Shown: piece by piece, positions 26,787 to 35,317 of the stretch
Position numbering within the stretch: the stretch's first letter is position 1
Layout: the number at the start of each line of letters is the position of its first letter
From: Burkholderia sp. S171
GTDB taxonomy: Bacteria; Pseudomonadota; Gammaproteobacteria; Burkholderiales; Burkholderiaceae
Length of the DNA: 64,000 bases
Assembly: GCF_009766085.1 (NCBI RefSeq)
Contig: NZ_LMUF01000047.1
Location: 419,410-483,409, forward strand
Direction: 5' to 3'
The notes under the pieces: generated by a model
The model's database searches: none
The model's input: the letters and a program-made list of their open reading frames with translations, nothing else
Told to the model about the DNA's origin: nothing
Made by a program: the position numbers and the translations under genes

Positions 26787-26940
26787 ATGGACAACCGCGA
26801 CCAGACAAGCCAGCTATTCGAACGATTGGGTCAGGGCGCAAACGTGACCACTCCGCTTGCCGTCCAACCCTGGGGGTAGTTACTTTGGCAAGCTGACCGA
26901 TCGATTCGGCGTTCGGTGGATGTTCAGTTGCCCGGCTTGA
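26787..26940 (+). pseudogene. Remnant of a PhnB-like VOC protein (C-terminal part, frameshifted)
   Basis: One frame reads QTSQLFERLGQGANVTTPLAVQPWG and then stops at 26877-26879. After a one-base shift the next frame reads YFGKLTDRFGVRWMFSCPA and stops. Together they match the conserved C-terminal block of PhnB/3-demethylubiquinone-type VOC proteins (F-E-L-GG-V-T-P-L-W-G-D-FG-W). The N-terminal two thirds are missing. It is a decayed fragment with no likely product. Confidence 0.7.
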
Positions 26941-26970
26941 CCTGCTTTGAACCGAGGCCAATCGCACGCG

Positions 26971-27585
26971 CTAAAGCAACTGCCAACGTTCGAGTTCCTC
27001 GACCAGCGCATCGGCGCTGACAAACTTGTATGCATGCAGGCCGGCATTGATCGCGCCGGCTACGTTGGTGTCCGTGTCATCGATGAAAAGCGTTTCGTCC
27101 GCGCCCGCGCCGAGTTGTTTGAGACAGCGGAGATAGGCCTGAGCCGCCGGCTTCGCGGCGCCGAACGAAGCAGATGCATACACGTGAGGACCGAAGAGTT
27201 GCGCGACCGGTGGATTCAGATAGCCAATATGATCCGTGACCAGGCGGCAGTTGTTTGTCAGTATCGCAATCCGGCAGCGTTCGGCTACTTTTGCGGCGAG
27301 TGCGATCACTTCTGTGTAAGGCGTGATCGACGCCTGCCGCGCAGCCAGCCAGTCATCGCGATGAATTGGGCAGCCTAGCAGGCCGCCCAATGCGCTTAGA
27401 TACTCGTCGTCGCTGATCTGTCCGGCATCAGCACGCGCTTCGAGCCCGGACCCCCAGATGGCGTGACGCACGGCCTCGGGCGCCTGGCCGGACACGGCCG
27501 ACAGGTGATCGACTCGTGCGGATCGGTCGTAGTGAGACAGTACGCCTTCCATGTCGAACAGGACTAGCGCGGGGGATACTGTCAT
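26971..27585 (-). CDS. HAD-family hydrolase
   Basis: The 204-residue protein is a HAD subfamily IA member: motif I LVLFDMEGVLS at residues 7-17, a helical cap with WLAARQASITPYTEV, motif II ILTNNC near 120, the motif III lysine in FGAAKPAAQAY near 155 and motif IV LFIDDTDTNV near 175. In motif I the second acidic residue is Glu (D-M-E-G) rather than the usual Asp, which may reshape proton donation. The start at 27585 is preferred since the N-terminal strand then begins at once. The substrate is unknown. Confidence 0.85.
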   Translation of the reverse strand: MTVSPALVLFDMEGVLSHYDRSARVDHLSAVSGQAPEAVRHAIWGSGLEARADAGQISDDEYLSALGGLLGCPIHRDDWLAARQASITPYTEVIALAAKVAERCRIAILTNNCRLVTDHIGYLNPPVAQLFGPHVYASASFGAAKPAAQAYLRCLKQLGAGADETLFIDDTDTNVAGAINAGLHAYKFVSADALVEELERWQLL

Positions 27586-27760
27586 GGGGTCGGCCTCGCG
27601 GCAAAGGGTTCCAGAGGGCGAAGCATTCATCGGGCAATATGCCGTGATGCCGCTGGACGCGTCTATTGTGCCTCGACGAAAAACACCGTGGTTAAACACG
27701 GCCTAACGCCCGCGGACAGACCGCCCTCTGGTTGCTTGGACGCCCTTGAACAGGGCCGAT

Positions 27761-28693
27761 TCAAATTTGCTCCGCCATCAGCGACTTCAATGCAATGCGC
27801 TCGGACGATTCAAGTTTCACGAACTCCAGGCCATACGCGCCGTTAGTACCCTGTGCGTCGAGCTCCTGGACGTGGCGCACTATGGCGTCGCAGTCGATGT
27901 TGACGTCGGTGTCGTCAGTGTTGAAACGAAACGACAGGCGGAGCCGGTCGTCGAGCCTCGCATTCGGTTCAGCAACAGCTAGCGACATGCCGAAAGGGCT
28001 GAGGTCGCGGATCAGGCCGAGTTGAAGGGCGCGCTCCTCGCTGCTCGCGTTGAAAAAATGAGCAGGCATTCGTGTGGTCATGCGTACGAATTTGCGGGCA
28101 CGCAAGCGGCGAATATTTCCGGGTTCCGACAACACGAGGTAGTGAAATGGTTCGTGGCATACGGCGTCGACGGTGCACGCGAACTGGAACACTGACCGGG
28201 CCGCCAGCGCGACAAGCTCGACCCGCTCGCCACGGGCGAGGTTCAGCGGCTGATGGCCTGAGATGACAGGTTGCGTGATGAATACCGCCCGTGCGCGGCG
28301 CGCTCCCGGCGTGGAGAATCCAATGACACGGCTCGAATACATGGCCGATCCGGCGGCCGCACGCAAGCCCAGGCGTGCGCCGATCTTCAGGCCGATATTG
28401 TCGAGTGTGAGAGGCCCTGAGGACTCGTCCTCGGGCGACCCCGCGTTTGGGAGAGCGGTCTGCGTCGAATCATTGACGCTATCTGCCCCTGCCGCTTCAA
28501 ACTTGTAGGGTTCGAAGTTCTCGAACAGGAAACTTCGCGCGGCCTGGTTCGGTACTGTGGTGCCGGCTTCGAACAAGAGCGCGCCATCGACACTAGCGAT
28601 AGACCACTCAAGCGGTTCGCCAACCGGAACGTCGTTGGGCGAAAGACGGTTGGACGCTGAAGGTGTCGATAAAACAGGAACGTCGTCGGTCAT
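27761..28693 (-). CDS. PilZ-domain cyclic-di-GMP-binding flagellar brake protein (YcgR-like)
   Basis: The 310-residue protein has an N-terminal YcgR-type domain and a C-terminal PilZ domain. The two c-di-GMP motifs are visible: RKFVR (RxxxR) near residue 203 and DLSPFG (DxSxxG) near 233. Such proteins slow the flagellar motor or alter surface behaviour when c-di-GMP is high. The first 60 residues and an acidic linker (about 85-105) are longer than in E. coli YcgR. No flagellar gene is adjacent. Confidence 0.85.
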   Translation of the reverse strand: MTDDVPVLSTPSASNRLSPNDVPVGEPLEWSIASVDGALLFEAGTTVPNQAARSFLFENFEPYKFEAAGADSVNDSTQTALPNAGSPEDESSGPLTLDNIGLKIGARLGLRAAAGSAMYSSRVIGFSTPGARRARAVFITQPVISGHQPLNLARGERVELVALAARSVFQFACTVDAVCHEPFHYLVLSEPGNIRRLRARKFVRMTTRMPAHFFNASSEERALQLGLIRDLSPFGMSLAVAEPNARLDDRLRLSFRFNTDDTDVNIDCDAIVRHVQELDAQGTNGAYGLEFVKLESSERIALKSLMAEQI

Positions 28694-29052
28694 GGTCTCG
28701 GAGGGGAGGGTCGAAGCAGTGACAATCGTCTTACGTGCGGGTCATTGAGTCAAGGGCATACTCTCGATGCTACCGCTGCCGAGGCCGGTTACGTCGATGG
28801 AGCAACGCTACGTACGCTCTTGCGTCAACGCTTGGGAAGAGGCGCGCGCGATCTTCGCGCCGACCTGCGCTGACGGCTTGTCCCTTTTCGCTCCGGGCGA
28901 TATTATTTGCTCCATGAACAAATTTCTCGTCAAATTGATTATTACTGCCGCTACCGTATCGGCGGAATAGCTCTCGACTTGAACGTTCGCAAGCAACCCG
29001 CCCAGAAGGCGGGTTTTCGCTTTCCGGGCTTCTATCAGAGGAGCTGGAAATC
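28694..29052 (+). other. Intergenic leader region with short ORF and terminator ahead of the kinase gene
   Basis: This 359-bp gap holds an 18-codon frame, MNKFLVKLIITAATVSAE (28914-28970), then a strong terminator 25 bp further on, then the kinase ribosome binding site. The order of short peptide, terminator and gene could reflect attenuation, but no run of regulatory codons is seen and the short frame lacks a strong ribosome binding site. The first 200 bp show nothing clear. Confidence 0.3.
28995..29017 (+). terminator. Rho-independent terminator
   Basis: An 8-bp perfect stem, AACCCGCC/GGCGGGTT with loop CAGAA, is followed by TT and then CGCTTTCC. It lies 36 bp upstream of the kinase start, so it would stop transcription coming from upstream of that gene. 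Confidence 0.75.
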
Positions 29053-29565
29053 ATGAGCCACAAGGCGAGTAGTTCGGAAGAAGCAGCCGTTCTTCATATG
29101 GTCTGCGGCAAAATTGCATCAGGCAAATCAACGCTGACGAAACGCTTGGCGCGCACAGAGAATGCCGTGGTCATCAGCGAGGATAGTTGGATGGCGCATC
29201 TCTATCCAGGAGAAATCCGTACGCTGGATGACTATGTACGTTGCTCGGGGCGCATCAGGCGAGCGCTCTCTGAGCATGTCCAGGCACTTCTCTCCAACGG
29301 GATGTCCGTGATCCTCGATTTCCCCTTCAATACCGTCAATAGCCGTGCGTGGGGGCGCGAGTTATTCAACGGCGCCGGCGTGGGACACCGGCTTCACCAC
29401 CTCGACGTCAGTGATGAGATTTGCAAGGCTCGGCTTAGGGCTCGGAATGCCTCGGGCGAGCACCCGTTCGAAACGAGCGATGCCCAGTTCGACCAGATAA
29501 CGCAGTACTTTGTCCCGCCATCGACCACCGAAGGTTTTCACATAGTGCTGCACGCTTCCACGTAG
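29053..29565 (+). CDS. AAA/P-loop kinase-like protein
   Basis: The 170-residue protein starts with strand VLHMVCGKIASGKSTLTKRLA, a Walker A motif at about residues 20-27, then VISEDSWMAHLYPGE, SVILDFPFNTVNSRAW (Walker B-like) and an R-rich lid region CKARLRARN. This is the AAA_33/zeta-type kinase pattern. It may phosphorylate a small molecule or nucleotide; there is no antitoxin gene beside it, so a zeta toxin role is unlikely. AGAGGAG lies 8 bp before the ATG. Confidence 0.82.
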   Translation: MSHKASSSEEAAVLHMVCGKIASGKSTLTKRLARTENAVVISEDSWMAHLYPGEIRTLDDYVRCSGRIRRALSEHVQALLSNGMSVILDFPFNTVNSRAWGRELFNGAGVGHRLHHLDVSDEICKARLRARNASGEHPFETSDAQFDQITQYFVPPSTTEGFHIVLHAST

Positions 29566-29706
29566 TAAGCAGCCTCTGCTTACGTCGCGTGAGAATCAGC
29601 ACGGCGCCTGTCTGTCAATAGCGCGCCGTGTCACTCATTTCCGGTATCGTGCTCTGCCTATTACAACATCGCTGACATCGCCGACAGCGCGGACAAGGAG
29701 CGCCGA

Positions 29707-30066
29707 ATGGATCAGCATGACACGCCTGCAACCACCGCATCCGGGCAACACATTCCGTTCATCGCGCATGGTTCCTATCCGAGGCGAGGAGGGAATCGGG
29801 TTTCGCCTTTGGTCGATAGCGCCCCTGCTTTCCGCCGGATTGGCGAAGCCGTGGAGCAGGCGCAGCACAGCGTCTGGATCACATTCACTTTCATTGCCAC
29901 GGATTTCCAGATGCCGGACGGACGTGGCTCGATCTTCGATGTCCTGGACCGTGCGGTCGAACGAGGCGTTGACGTCCGCGTGATTTTCTGGCGGCCCAAT
30001 CCCGAGAGCAGCGGATACGGACAGACGTTCGCCATGCAGGGCAATCTAGCGTGCCTCTACACCTAG
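29707..30066 (+). pseudogene. Truncated phospholipase D-like protein (N-terminal fragment)
   Basis: The 119-residue frame resembles the N-terminus of PLD/cardiolipin-synthase-type proteins: NRVSPLVDSAPAFRRIGEAVEQAQHSVWITFTFI followed by DVLDRAVERGVDVRVIFWRPNP. It ends at residue 119, before the first HxKxxxxD catalytic motif. Full-length members have about 400-500 residues with two such motifs. No continuation is visible downstream before the convergent LysR gene, so this is a remnant. Confidence 0.65.
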
Positions 30067-30157
30067 CGCGAGCGCCGCGTTGAACAGACGCGCGCCATCC
30101 ACATGTGAAAAAAATAGCCAGCAAGATTTTGTGCAGATCTTAGCGTTGCGTGGGGCG

Positions 30158-31054
30158 TTAAGCCGCCCAGAACAATCCGGATGCGCTGCACTCGGCGCGG
30201 ATGAAATCCGCTATGAGCTTGACGCGGGCTACATCGTGCGAATCAGCATGCGTGACCAGCCAGTAGGAGCGGCTTAGCGAGATTTCATCGGGGAGAATAC
30301 GGACGAGGGTGGGATCAATACGCGCGATAAAGCACGGCAACACGCCGATCCCCGCGCCGCCGCCAACGGCTGCCGCCTGACTGATCACATTCGAAATACG
30401 CACAGACGGCGTGAGCGATGTTGAGATCTGCGACAGGTAGTCAAGCTCGGCGCTCCACATCAGATCTTCCACATAGCCGATCCACGGATGATTAAAGATA
30501 TCCTGGAACGTAGTGATGGGCGCATGCGTCTCTAGATACTGAGGCGATGCATAAACCCCAAGGGAATAGTCGTTGAGCTTGTGTGCATACACTCGTCCCT
30601 GACTTGGGCGCGTCATGCTTACTGCTATATCCGCTTCACGTTTGGACAAGCTGAACATGCGCGGATTGGCGACCAGTTCTATCTCCAGATCCGGATGCAT
30701 GGCCGTGATCTTCGCGATCCTCGGCGCAAGAAAGTAGGTCCCGAATCCTTCTGGCGTGCCGACTCTGACCGTCCCCGTCAATCCAACCGATTGATCGCCC
30801 AGGCGCGCATTGATGCGCAGAGCGAGGCTCTCCATTGCCTCGGCATCGGTCATCAGCCGTTCGCCTTCGGGCGTCAGCAGAAAGCCGACTGAACGCCGCT
30901 CGAACAACTGTGCGCCGATGCTCGCCTCAAGCGAAGCGACACGCCGGCTTAGCGTGGAATGGTCTACGCCCATTTGCTGCGCCGCGACAGTGAGACGCCC
31001 CGCGCGAGCGACAGCGAGGAAGGCCTGTAGGGAATCCCAATCAAATCTTCGCAT
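30158..31054 (-). CDS. LysR-family transcriptional regulator
   Basis: The 298-residue protein begins MRRFDWDSLQAFLAVARAGRLTVAAQQMGVDHSTLSRRVASLE, a LysR helix-turn-helix of the subgroup with DHSTLSRRV, and then has a substrate domain (VRVGTPEGFGTYFLAPRIAKI). It is divergent from the SAF-domain oxidoreductase at 31216, with a 161-bp gap between them, and probably controls that gene and the MFS carrier after it. Confidence 0.9.
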   Translation of the reverse strand: MRRFDWDSLQAFLAVARAGRLTVAAQQMGVDHSTLSRRVASLEASIGAQLFERRSVGFLLTPEGERLMTDAEAMESLALRINARLGDQSVGLTGTVRVGTPEGFGTYFLAPRIAKITAMHPDLEIELVANPRMFSLSKREADIAVSMTRPSQGRVYAHKLNDYSLGVYASPQYLETHAPITTFQDIFNHPWIGYVEDLMWSAELDYLSQISTSLTPSVRISNVISQAAAVGGGAGIGVLPCFIARIDPTLVRILPDEISLSRSYWLVTHADSHDVARVKLIADFIRAECSASGLFWAA

Positions 31055-31215
31055 GGGGATTTTTGCACAGCGCGGTTGTGGAATTGCCCATTCTATTGCA
31101 AAAAGCGGGCTGCTATCTTTGGCTCCATGCCCTCCCCGATGAAGGCGCGCGGTTCGTTTCCGCTACGGACAACATAGACGAACCGCGATTCAACCGTATG
31201 AATAAAGGAGACAGC

Positions 31216-32595
31216 ATGTCGCTTATTGCGAAGCTCGAGGCCCGTGCCCAGGCAGGGCGTCCCGTCAGAGTAGGACTGATCGGTGCCGGCAAATTTGGTT
31301 CTATGTACCTGTCGCAGGCACCGCGTACGCCGGGCATTCATCTGGTCGGCATTGCAGACCTCTCGCCGGCACGGGCACGCGCCGCGATGCAGCGTGTCGG
31401 CTGGGAAGAAGCGCGTTATTCGGCGCGTTCGTGGGCTGAAGCGTTGCGCACCGGTTCGACCTTCATCACCGACGACTCCGACGCCATGATCGCAAGCGAC
31501 CACGTGGATATCGTGATAGATGCAACGGGGAGTCCTATCGCGGGCATTCATCACGCGCTGTTGTGCTGCAAGTATAAGAAACATATTGTGATGGTCAACG
31601 TAGAAGCCGACGTGCTCGCCGGCCCGCTGCTTGCGCGGCGCGCGGCGGAGGCGGGCATCATCTATTCGATGGCCTCGGGCGATCAGCCGGCATTGATTGC
31701 CGAAATGGTGGACTGGGCGCGCACGATCGGCTTCGACGTCATCTGCGCCGGCAAGGGCACCAAGTACTTGCCGGTCTTTCACCAGTCGACCCCCGACACC
31801 GTCTGGAGCCATTACGGCTTCACGGAAGAGCAGGTCGCGTCCGGCGACTTCAACGCGCAGATGTTCAACTCCTTCCTCGACGGCACGAAGTCGGCGCTGG
31901 AAATGGCGGCGGTATCGAACGCGTGCGATTTGCGTCCACCTCCTGACGGCCTCGCGTTTCCGGCTTGCGGTGTCGATGACCTGCCGGAGCTGCTGCGCCC
32001 GGCCTCCGAGGGCGGAATCCTTCCGCATCGCGGCAGCGTGGAAGTGGTGTCGTCGCTTGAACGCGATGGACGTCCCGTGTTCCGCGACTTGCGCTGGGGT
32101 GTCTATGCCGTTTTTGAAGCACCTTCCGATTACGTTCGAGACTGCTTCTCGCAATACGGTCTCAAGACAGACAAGAGCGGGCGTTTCGCCGCCATGTACA
32201 AACCGTATCACCTTATCGGCCTCGAACTTGGGGTATCGATTGCGAGCATTGCGGTGCGCGGGGAGGCCACAGGTGCAACCACGGGGTTTCACGGAGACGT
32301 TGCGGCTACCGCGAAGCGTGACCTGCGAGCAGGCGAACGGCTGGATGGCGAGGGCGGTCACACCGTCTACGGCAAGCTGATGCCCGCGGTGGACTCGCTG
32401 GTACAGGGCGCGCTGCCCATTGGTCTCGCGCACAACATGGTGCTGCAGCGCCCGGTGGCGGCGGGGCAACCGGTTCGCTGGAGCGACGTGGCCTTCGATT
32501 CCGCCAGGGAATCCGTGCGCGTGCGCCTTGAGATGGAGGCCCTGTTCCGCAAGGAACTGGGCGTGGAGGTCGCAACGGAAAAAATCGCATCATAA
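31216..32595 (+). CDS. NAD(P)-binding oxidoreductase with C-terminal SAF domain (homoserine-dehydrogenase-like)
   Basis: The 459-residue protein has an N-terminal Rossmann domain (VRVGLIGAGKFGSMYLSQ at about 18-35, VDIVIDATGSPIAGIHHA near 100, ASGDQPALIAEMVDWA near 155) and a C-terminal SAF-type domain (AKRDLRAGERLDGEGGHTVYGKL, GLAHNMVLQRPVAAGQPVRWSDV). Proteins of this build are often misnamed FlgA because of the SAF domain; no flagellar role is suggested. The ATG at 31216 follows AAAGGAG by 5 bp; the frame is open 51 codons further upstream without support. It probably oxidises a sugar-acid or similar compound brought in by the next gene. Confidence 0.85.
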   Translation: MSLIAKLEARAQAGRPVRVGLIGAGKFGSMYLSQAPRTPGIHLVGIADLSPARARAAMQRVGWEEARYSARSWAEALRTGSTFITDDSDAMIASDHVDIVIDATGSPIAGIHHALLCCKYKKHIVMVNVEADVLAGPLLARRAAEAGIIYSMASGDQPALIAEMVDWARTIGFDVICAGKGTKYLPVFHQSTPDTVWSHYGFTEEQVASGDFNAQMFNSFLDGTKSALEMAAVSNACDLRPPPDGLAFPACGVDDLPELLRPASEGGILPHRGSVEVVSSLERDGRPVFRDLRWGVYAVFEAPSDYVRDCFSQYGLKTDKSGRFAAMYKPYHLIGLELGVSIASIAVRGEATGATTGFHGDVAATAKRDLRAGERLDGEGGHTVYGKLMPAVDSLVQGALPIGLAHNMVLQRPVAAGQPVRWSDVAFDSARESVRVRLEMEALFRKELGVEVATEKIAS

Positions 32596-32668
32596 GCATG
32601 CCTGATCGATGGCCGGGCGTCCGCCCGGCCACACTCTATAACGTCCAGCAAAGGACGACGGAGGAGAC

Positions 32669-33973
32669 ATGAGCCATATCAGCGAAAGCCTTTTGGTGGT
32701 GCCGTCGGTGCGTACCGATGTATACCGCAAGATCAGTTGGCGCATCATGCCGTTCATCGTGTTGTGTTATTTGTGCGGGTATCTCGACCGGGTGAACGTC
32801 GGTTTTGCCAAGTTGCAGATGCTCAATGCCCTGAACATGAGCGATGCCGTATATGGTCTGGGTGCGGGCATCTTCTTCATTGGCTATTTTATTTTCGAAG
32901 TGCCGAGCAACCTGATCCTGCATCGGGTCGGCGCGCGTCTCTGGATCGCGCGCATCATGATTACGTGGGCCATTATTTCCGCGCTCACGCTGCTGGTGAA
33001 AACGCCGATGCAGTTCTACACCGCCCGCTTTTTTCTGGGCGTGGCCGAAGCCGGTTTTTCGCCGGGCATCATGTTGTACCTGACCTATTGGTTTCCCGCG
33101 CGAAAACGCGGCTTCGCGCTCGGCGTGTATTACATCGCGATTCCGCTGTCGGGCGTGGTTGGCGGTCCGTTGTCGGGATGGGTGCTCAGCAGCTTTAGCC
33201 ATTCAACCGTCATGGCAGGATGGCAGTGGCTGTTCCTGATCGAAGCGCTTCCGGCGCTGCTGTGCGGCTTTGCGGTGCTCGCCTTGATGGTCGATCGTCC
33301 CACGCAAGCGAAGTGGTTGACCGACGATGAGAAAGCGTTAGTCACGAGCGAGATCGACCGGGAGGATGCAGAGAAGACGACGCATCACAACCTTCGCGCG
33401 ATTCTTTCCGATCGACACATCTGGAAACTTTGTGCAGTCTACTTCTGCCAGATCATTGGCTTGTACGGTATCAGCTTCTGGTTGCCGTCGATCATCAAGG
33501 ACTCGGGCTTAAGCGACATATCGACGATCGGGTGGTTATCGGCCATTCCCTACCTTGTCGCCATTCCCGCAATCGTGCTCACTGGAATGAGCTCGGACCG
33601 CTTCCGCTCGCGCCGGATGCATTTTTCCGTGCTCGCTGTGATCGGTGCAATTGGATTCGCTGCGAGTGGCTATGTGGGTCACCATCCGACGCTCGCGGTG
33701 ATCTGGTTGAGCGTGGCGGCTGCGGGCATATTGTCGGCGCTATCGTTGTTCTGGAGCATTCCATCGTCGTTCCTTGCCGGCACTTCCGTGGCTGTCGGAA
33801 TTGCTGGAATCAACTGCGTGGGTAACCTCGCCGGTTTTGTCTCGCCCTATGCGGTGGGATGGCTCAACGTGACGACGCACGACAATCGCATGGGGCTGTA
33901 TTTTGTGGCCGCGTGTCTTGTGCTGGGTGCTTTGCTGGTGCGAACTATCTCGGGGAAATTGGCGGACCGTTGA
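32669..33973 (+). CDS. MFS transporter, anion:cation symporter type (tartrate/phthalate-like)
   Basis: The 434-residue protein has about 12 transmembrane segments and the ACS-family opening RKISWRIMPFIVLCYLCGYLDRVNVGFAKLQM, plus YFIFEVPSNLILHRVGARLWIARIMITWG-like sequence near residue 80. This subfamily carries organic anions such as tartrate, galactarate or phthalate. It follows the SAF-domain oxidoreductase by 73 bp in the same direction and probably imports its substrate. GGAGGAG precedes the start. Confidence 0.9.
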   Translation: MSHISESLLVVPSVRTDVYRKISWRIMPFIVLCYLCGYLDRVNVGFAKLQMLNALNMSDAVYGLGAGIFFIGYFIFEVPSNLILHRVGARLWIARIMITWAIISALTLLVKTPMQFYTARFFLGVAEAGFSPGIMLYLTYWFPARKRGFALGVYYIAIPLSGVVGGPLSGWVLSSFSHSTVMAGWQWLFLIEALPALLCGFAVLALMVDRPTQAKWLTDDEKALVTSEIDREDAEKTTHHNLRAILSDRHIWKLCAVYFCQIIGLYGISFWLPSIIKDSGLSDISTIGWLSAIPYLVAIPAIVLTGMSSDRFRSRRMHFSVLAVIGAIGFAASGYVGHHPTLAVIWLSVAAAGILSALSLFWSIPSSFLAGTSVAVGIAGINCVGNLAGFVSPYAVGWLNVTTHDNRMGLYFVAACLVLGALLVRTISGKLADR

Positions 33974-34054
33974 GAAGGCAGGACGCGCCGACGTATGCCC
34001 GATCGTCGGCGCAACGGCTATGCGATTAAAAGACCCAGCGACCCGCAAATCCGC

Positions 34055-35098
34055 TTAAAGGCGAACAACATTAATCACGGCATCGGCGAATGCTTTCGGT
34101 GCTTCCTGCGGCAGGTTATGTCCGATACCGCCGTCGATGTTGCGGTGCTGATACTTGCCGGTGAACTTCTTCGCGTAGGCGGCCGGATCGGGATGGGGTG
34201 CGCCGTTGGCGTCGCCCTCCATGGTGATGGTCGGAACAGAGATGGTCGGCGCCTTCGCCAGACGCGCTTCGAGTTCGTCGTATTGCTGCTCGCCCTTGAC
34301 CAGCCCCAGACGCCAGCGGTAGTTGTGAATCACCACCGCGACGTGATCCGGATTATTGAACGACTCAGCCGAGCGGTCGAACGTTGCATCGTCGAAATTC
34401 CATTTAGGCGACGCGGTATGCCAGATCAGCTTGTTGAAGTCATGGCGGTTCGCTTCATACCCCGCCTGACCGCGCTCCGTGGCGAAATAGAACTGATACC
34501 ACCACGCAAGCTCAGCCTTCGGCGGCAGCGGCGCCCGGTTCGCTTCCTGGCTACCGATCAGATACCCGCTCACCGACACCATCGCCTTGCATCGATCCGG
34601 CCACAGCGCGGCAATGATATTGACCGTGCGCGCGCCCCAATCGAAGCCGCCGAAGATGGCCTTGTCGATCTTCAAGGCATCCATCAATGCAATGATGTCG
34701 ACGGCAACCACAGCTTGCTGACCGTTGCGAGGCGTATCCGCAGAGAGAAACCGCGTAGAGCCATACCCTCGCAGATACGGCACGATGACCCGATAGCCCG
34801 CGATCACCAACAACGGCGTCACTTCAGCGAAGCTGTAGATATCGTAGGGCCAGCCGTGCAGCAAGATGACCACCGGTCCATTCTGCGGACCCGCTTCCGC
34901 ATAACCCATGCTCAGTGTTCCGATGTTGACTTGCCGGATGTTGTCGAACGAAGCAACACGCGTGGCAGATCGCGTGCCGGCCGTAGGTGTATTCGACTGC
35001 GCCTTGGCCAGTCCGCTCAACCCCAACTCCATCAAACTGAACCCTGCCACGGTCGTTTCAAGCAGACGACGACGTCGAGTATTGATCTGGTCCGGCAT
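34055..35098 (-). CDS. Exported alpha/beta hydrolase with Asp nucleophile (epoxide hydrolase/dehalogenase-like)
   Basis: The 347-residue protein has a twin-arginine type signal (NTRRRRLLETTVAGFSLMEL, cleavage near AKA-Q) and an alpha/beta-hydrolase core: VVILLHGWPYDIYSF near residue 82, the nucleophile elbow GGFDWGARTV with Asp in the catalytic position near 150, and GIGHNLPQEAP with the catalytic His near 328. Asp rather than Ser at the elbow points to epoxide hydrolase or haloalkane dehalogenase chemistry, folded before export. Its promoter region is homologous to that of the thioredoxin gene at 38088, and both flank a two-component system. Confidence 0.88.
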   Translation of the reverse strand: MPDQINTRRRRLLETTVAGFSLMELGLSGLAKAQSNTPTAGTRSATRVASFDNIRQVNIGTLSMGYAEAGPQNGPVVILLHGWPYDIYSFAEVTPLLVIAGYRVIVPYLRGYGSTRFLSADTPRNGQQAVVAVDIIALMDALKIDKAIFGGFDWGARTVNIIAALWPDRCKAMVSVSGYLIGSQEANRAPLPPKAELAWWYQFYFATERGQAGYEANRHDFNKLIWHTASPKWNFDDATFDRSAESFNNPDHVAVVIHNYRWRLGLVKGEQQYDELEARLAKAPTISVPTITMEGDANGAPHPDPAAYAKKFTGKYQHRNIDGGIGHNLPQEAPKAFADAVINVVRL

Positions 35099-35170
35099 TG
35101 CTGATTCTCCTCAAAGATTCGCCACACAAGCGCAGCGCATGTTTCGCCTCGCTTGCGAAGCCAGACGATC

Positions 35171-35276
35171 TGGCATGACGCTATTGGAACCCGTGAACGT
35201 ATCTGGCTTGTGTCTGCGAAGAGCGTCAGTGAAACGTTATGTATTGACCGACTGTGGAGATACATTGAGATACAAG
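35171..35276 (-). promoter_or_regulatory. Promoter region copy 1 with tandem response-regulator half-sites
   Basis: Read on the minus strand it begins with two half-sites TGTATC set 10 bp apart (complement of GATACA at 35259 and 35269), then GACACAAGCCAGATACG and further on CCAATAGCGTCATGCC, before the hydrolase start at 35098. This order matches copy 2 (37929-38030) over about 100 bp. Ten-base spacing of direct half-sites is typical for OmpR-family regulators. Confidence 0.65.
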
Positions 35277-35317
35277 AACGGGCATGCCGCGTAGTCAATG
35301 AGTCATCCGAAACTGGC

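Noticed and set aside
29053..29565. Zeta-toxin of a toxin-antitoxin system
   Set aside because: The P-loop is kinase-like, but no small antitoxin gene is adjacent and residues specific to zeta toxins could not be confirmed.
31093..32469. 458-codon open frame on the minus strand, and similar long antisense frames (e.g. 3737-4477, 4474-5055, 17753-18538)
   Set aside because: They lie opposite well-supported genes and arise from the high-GC codon bias. Their products are Arg/His/Gln-rich with no motifs.
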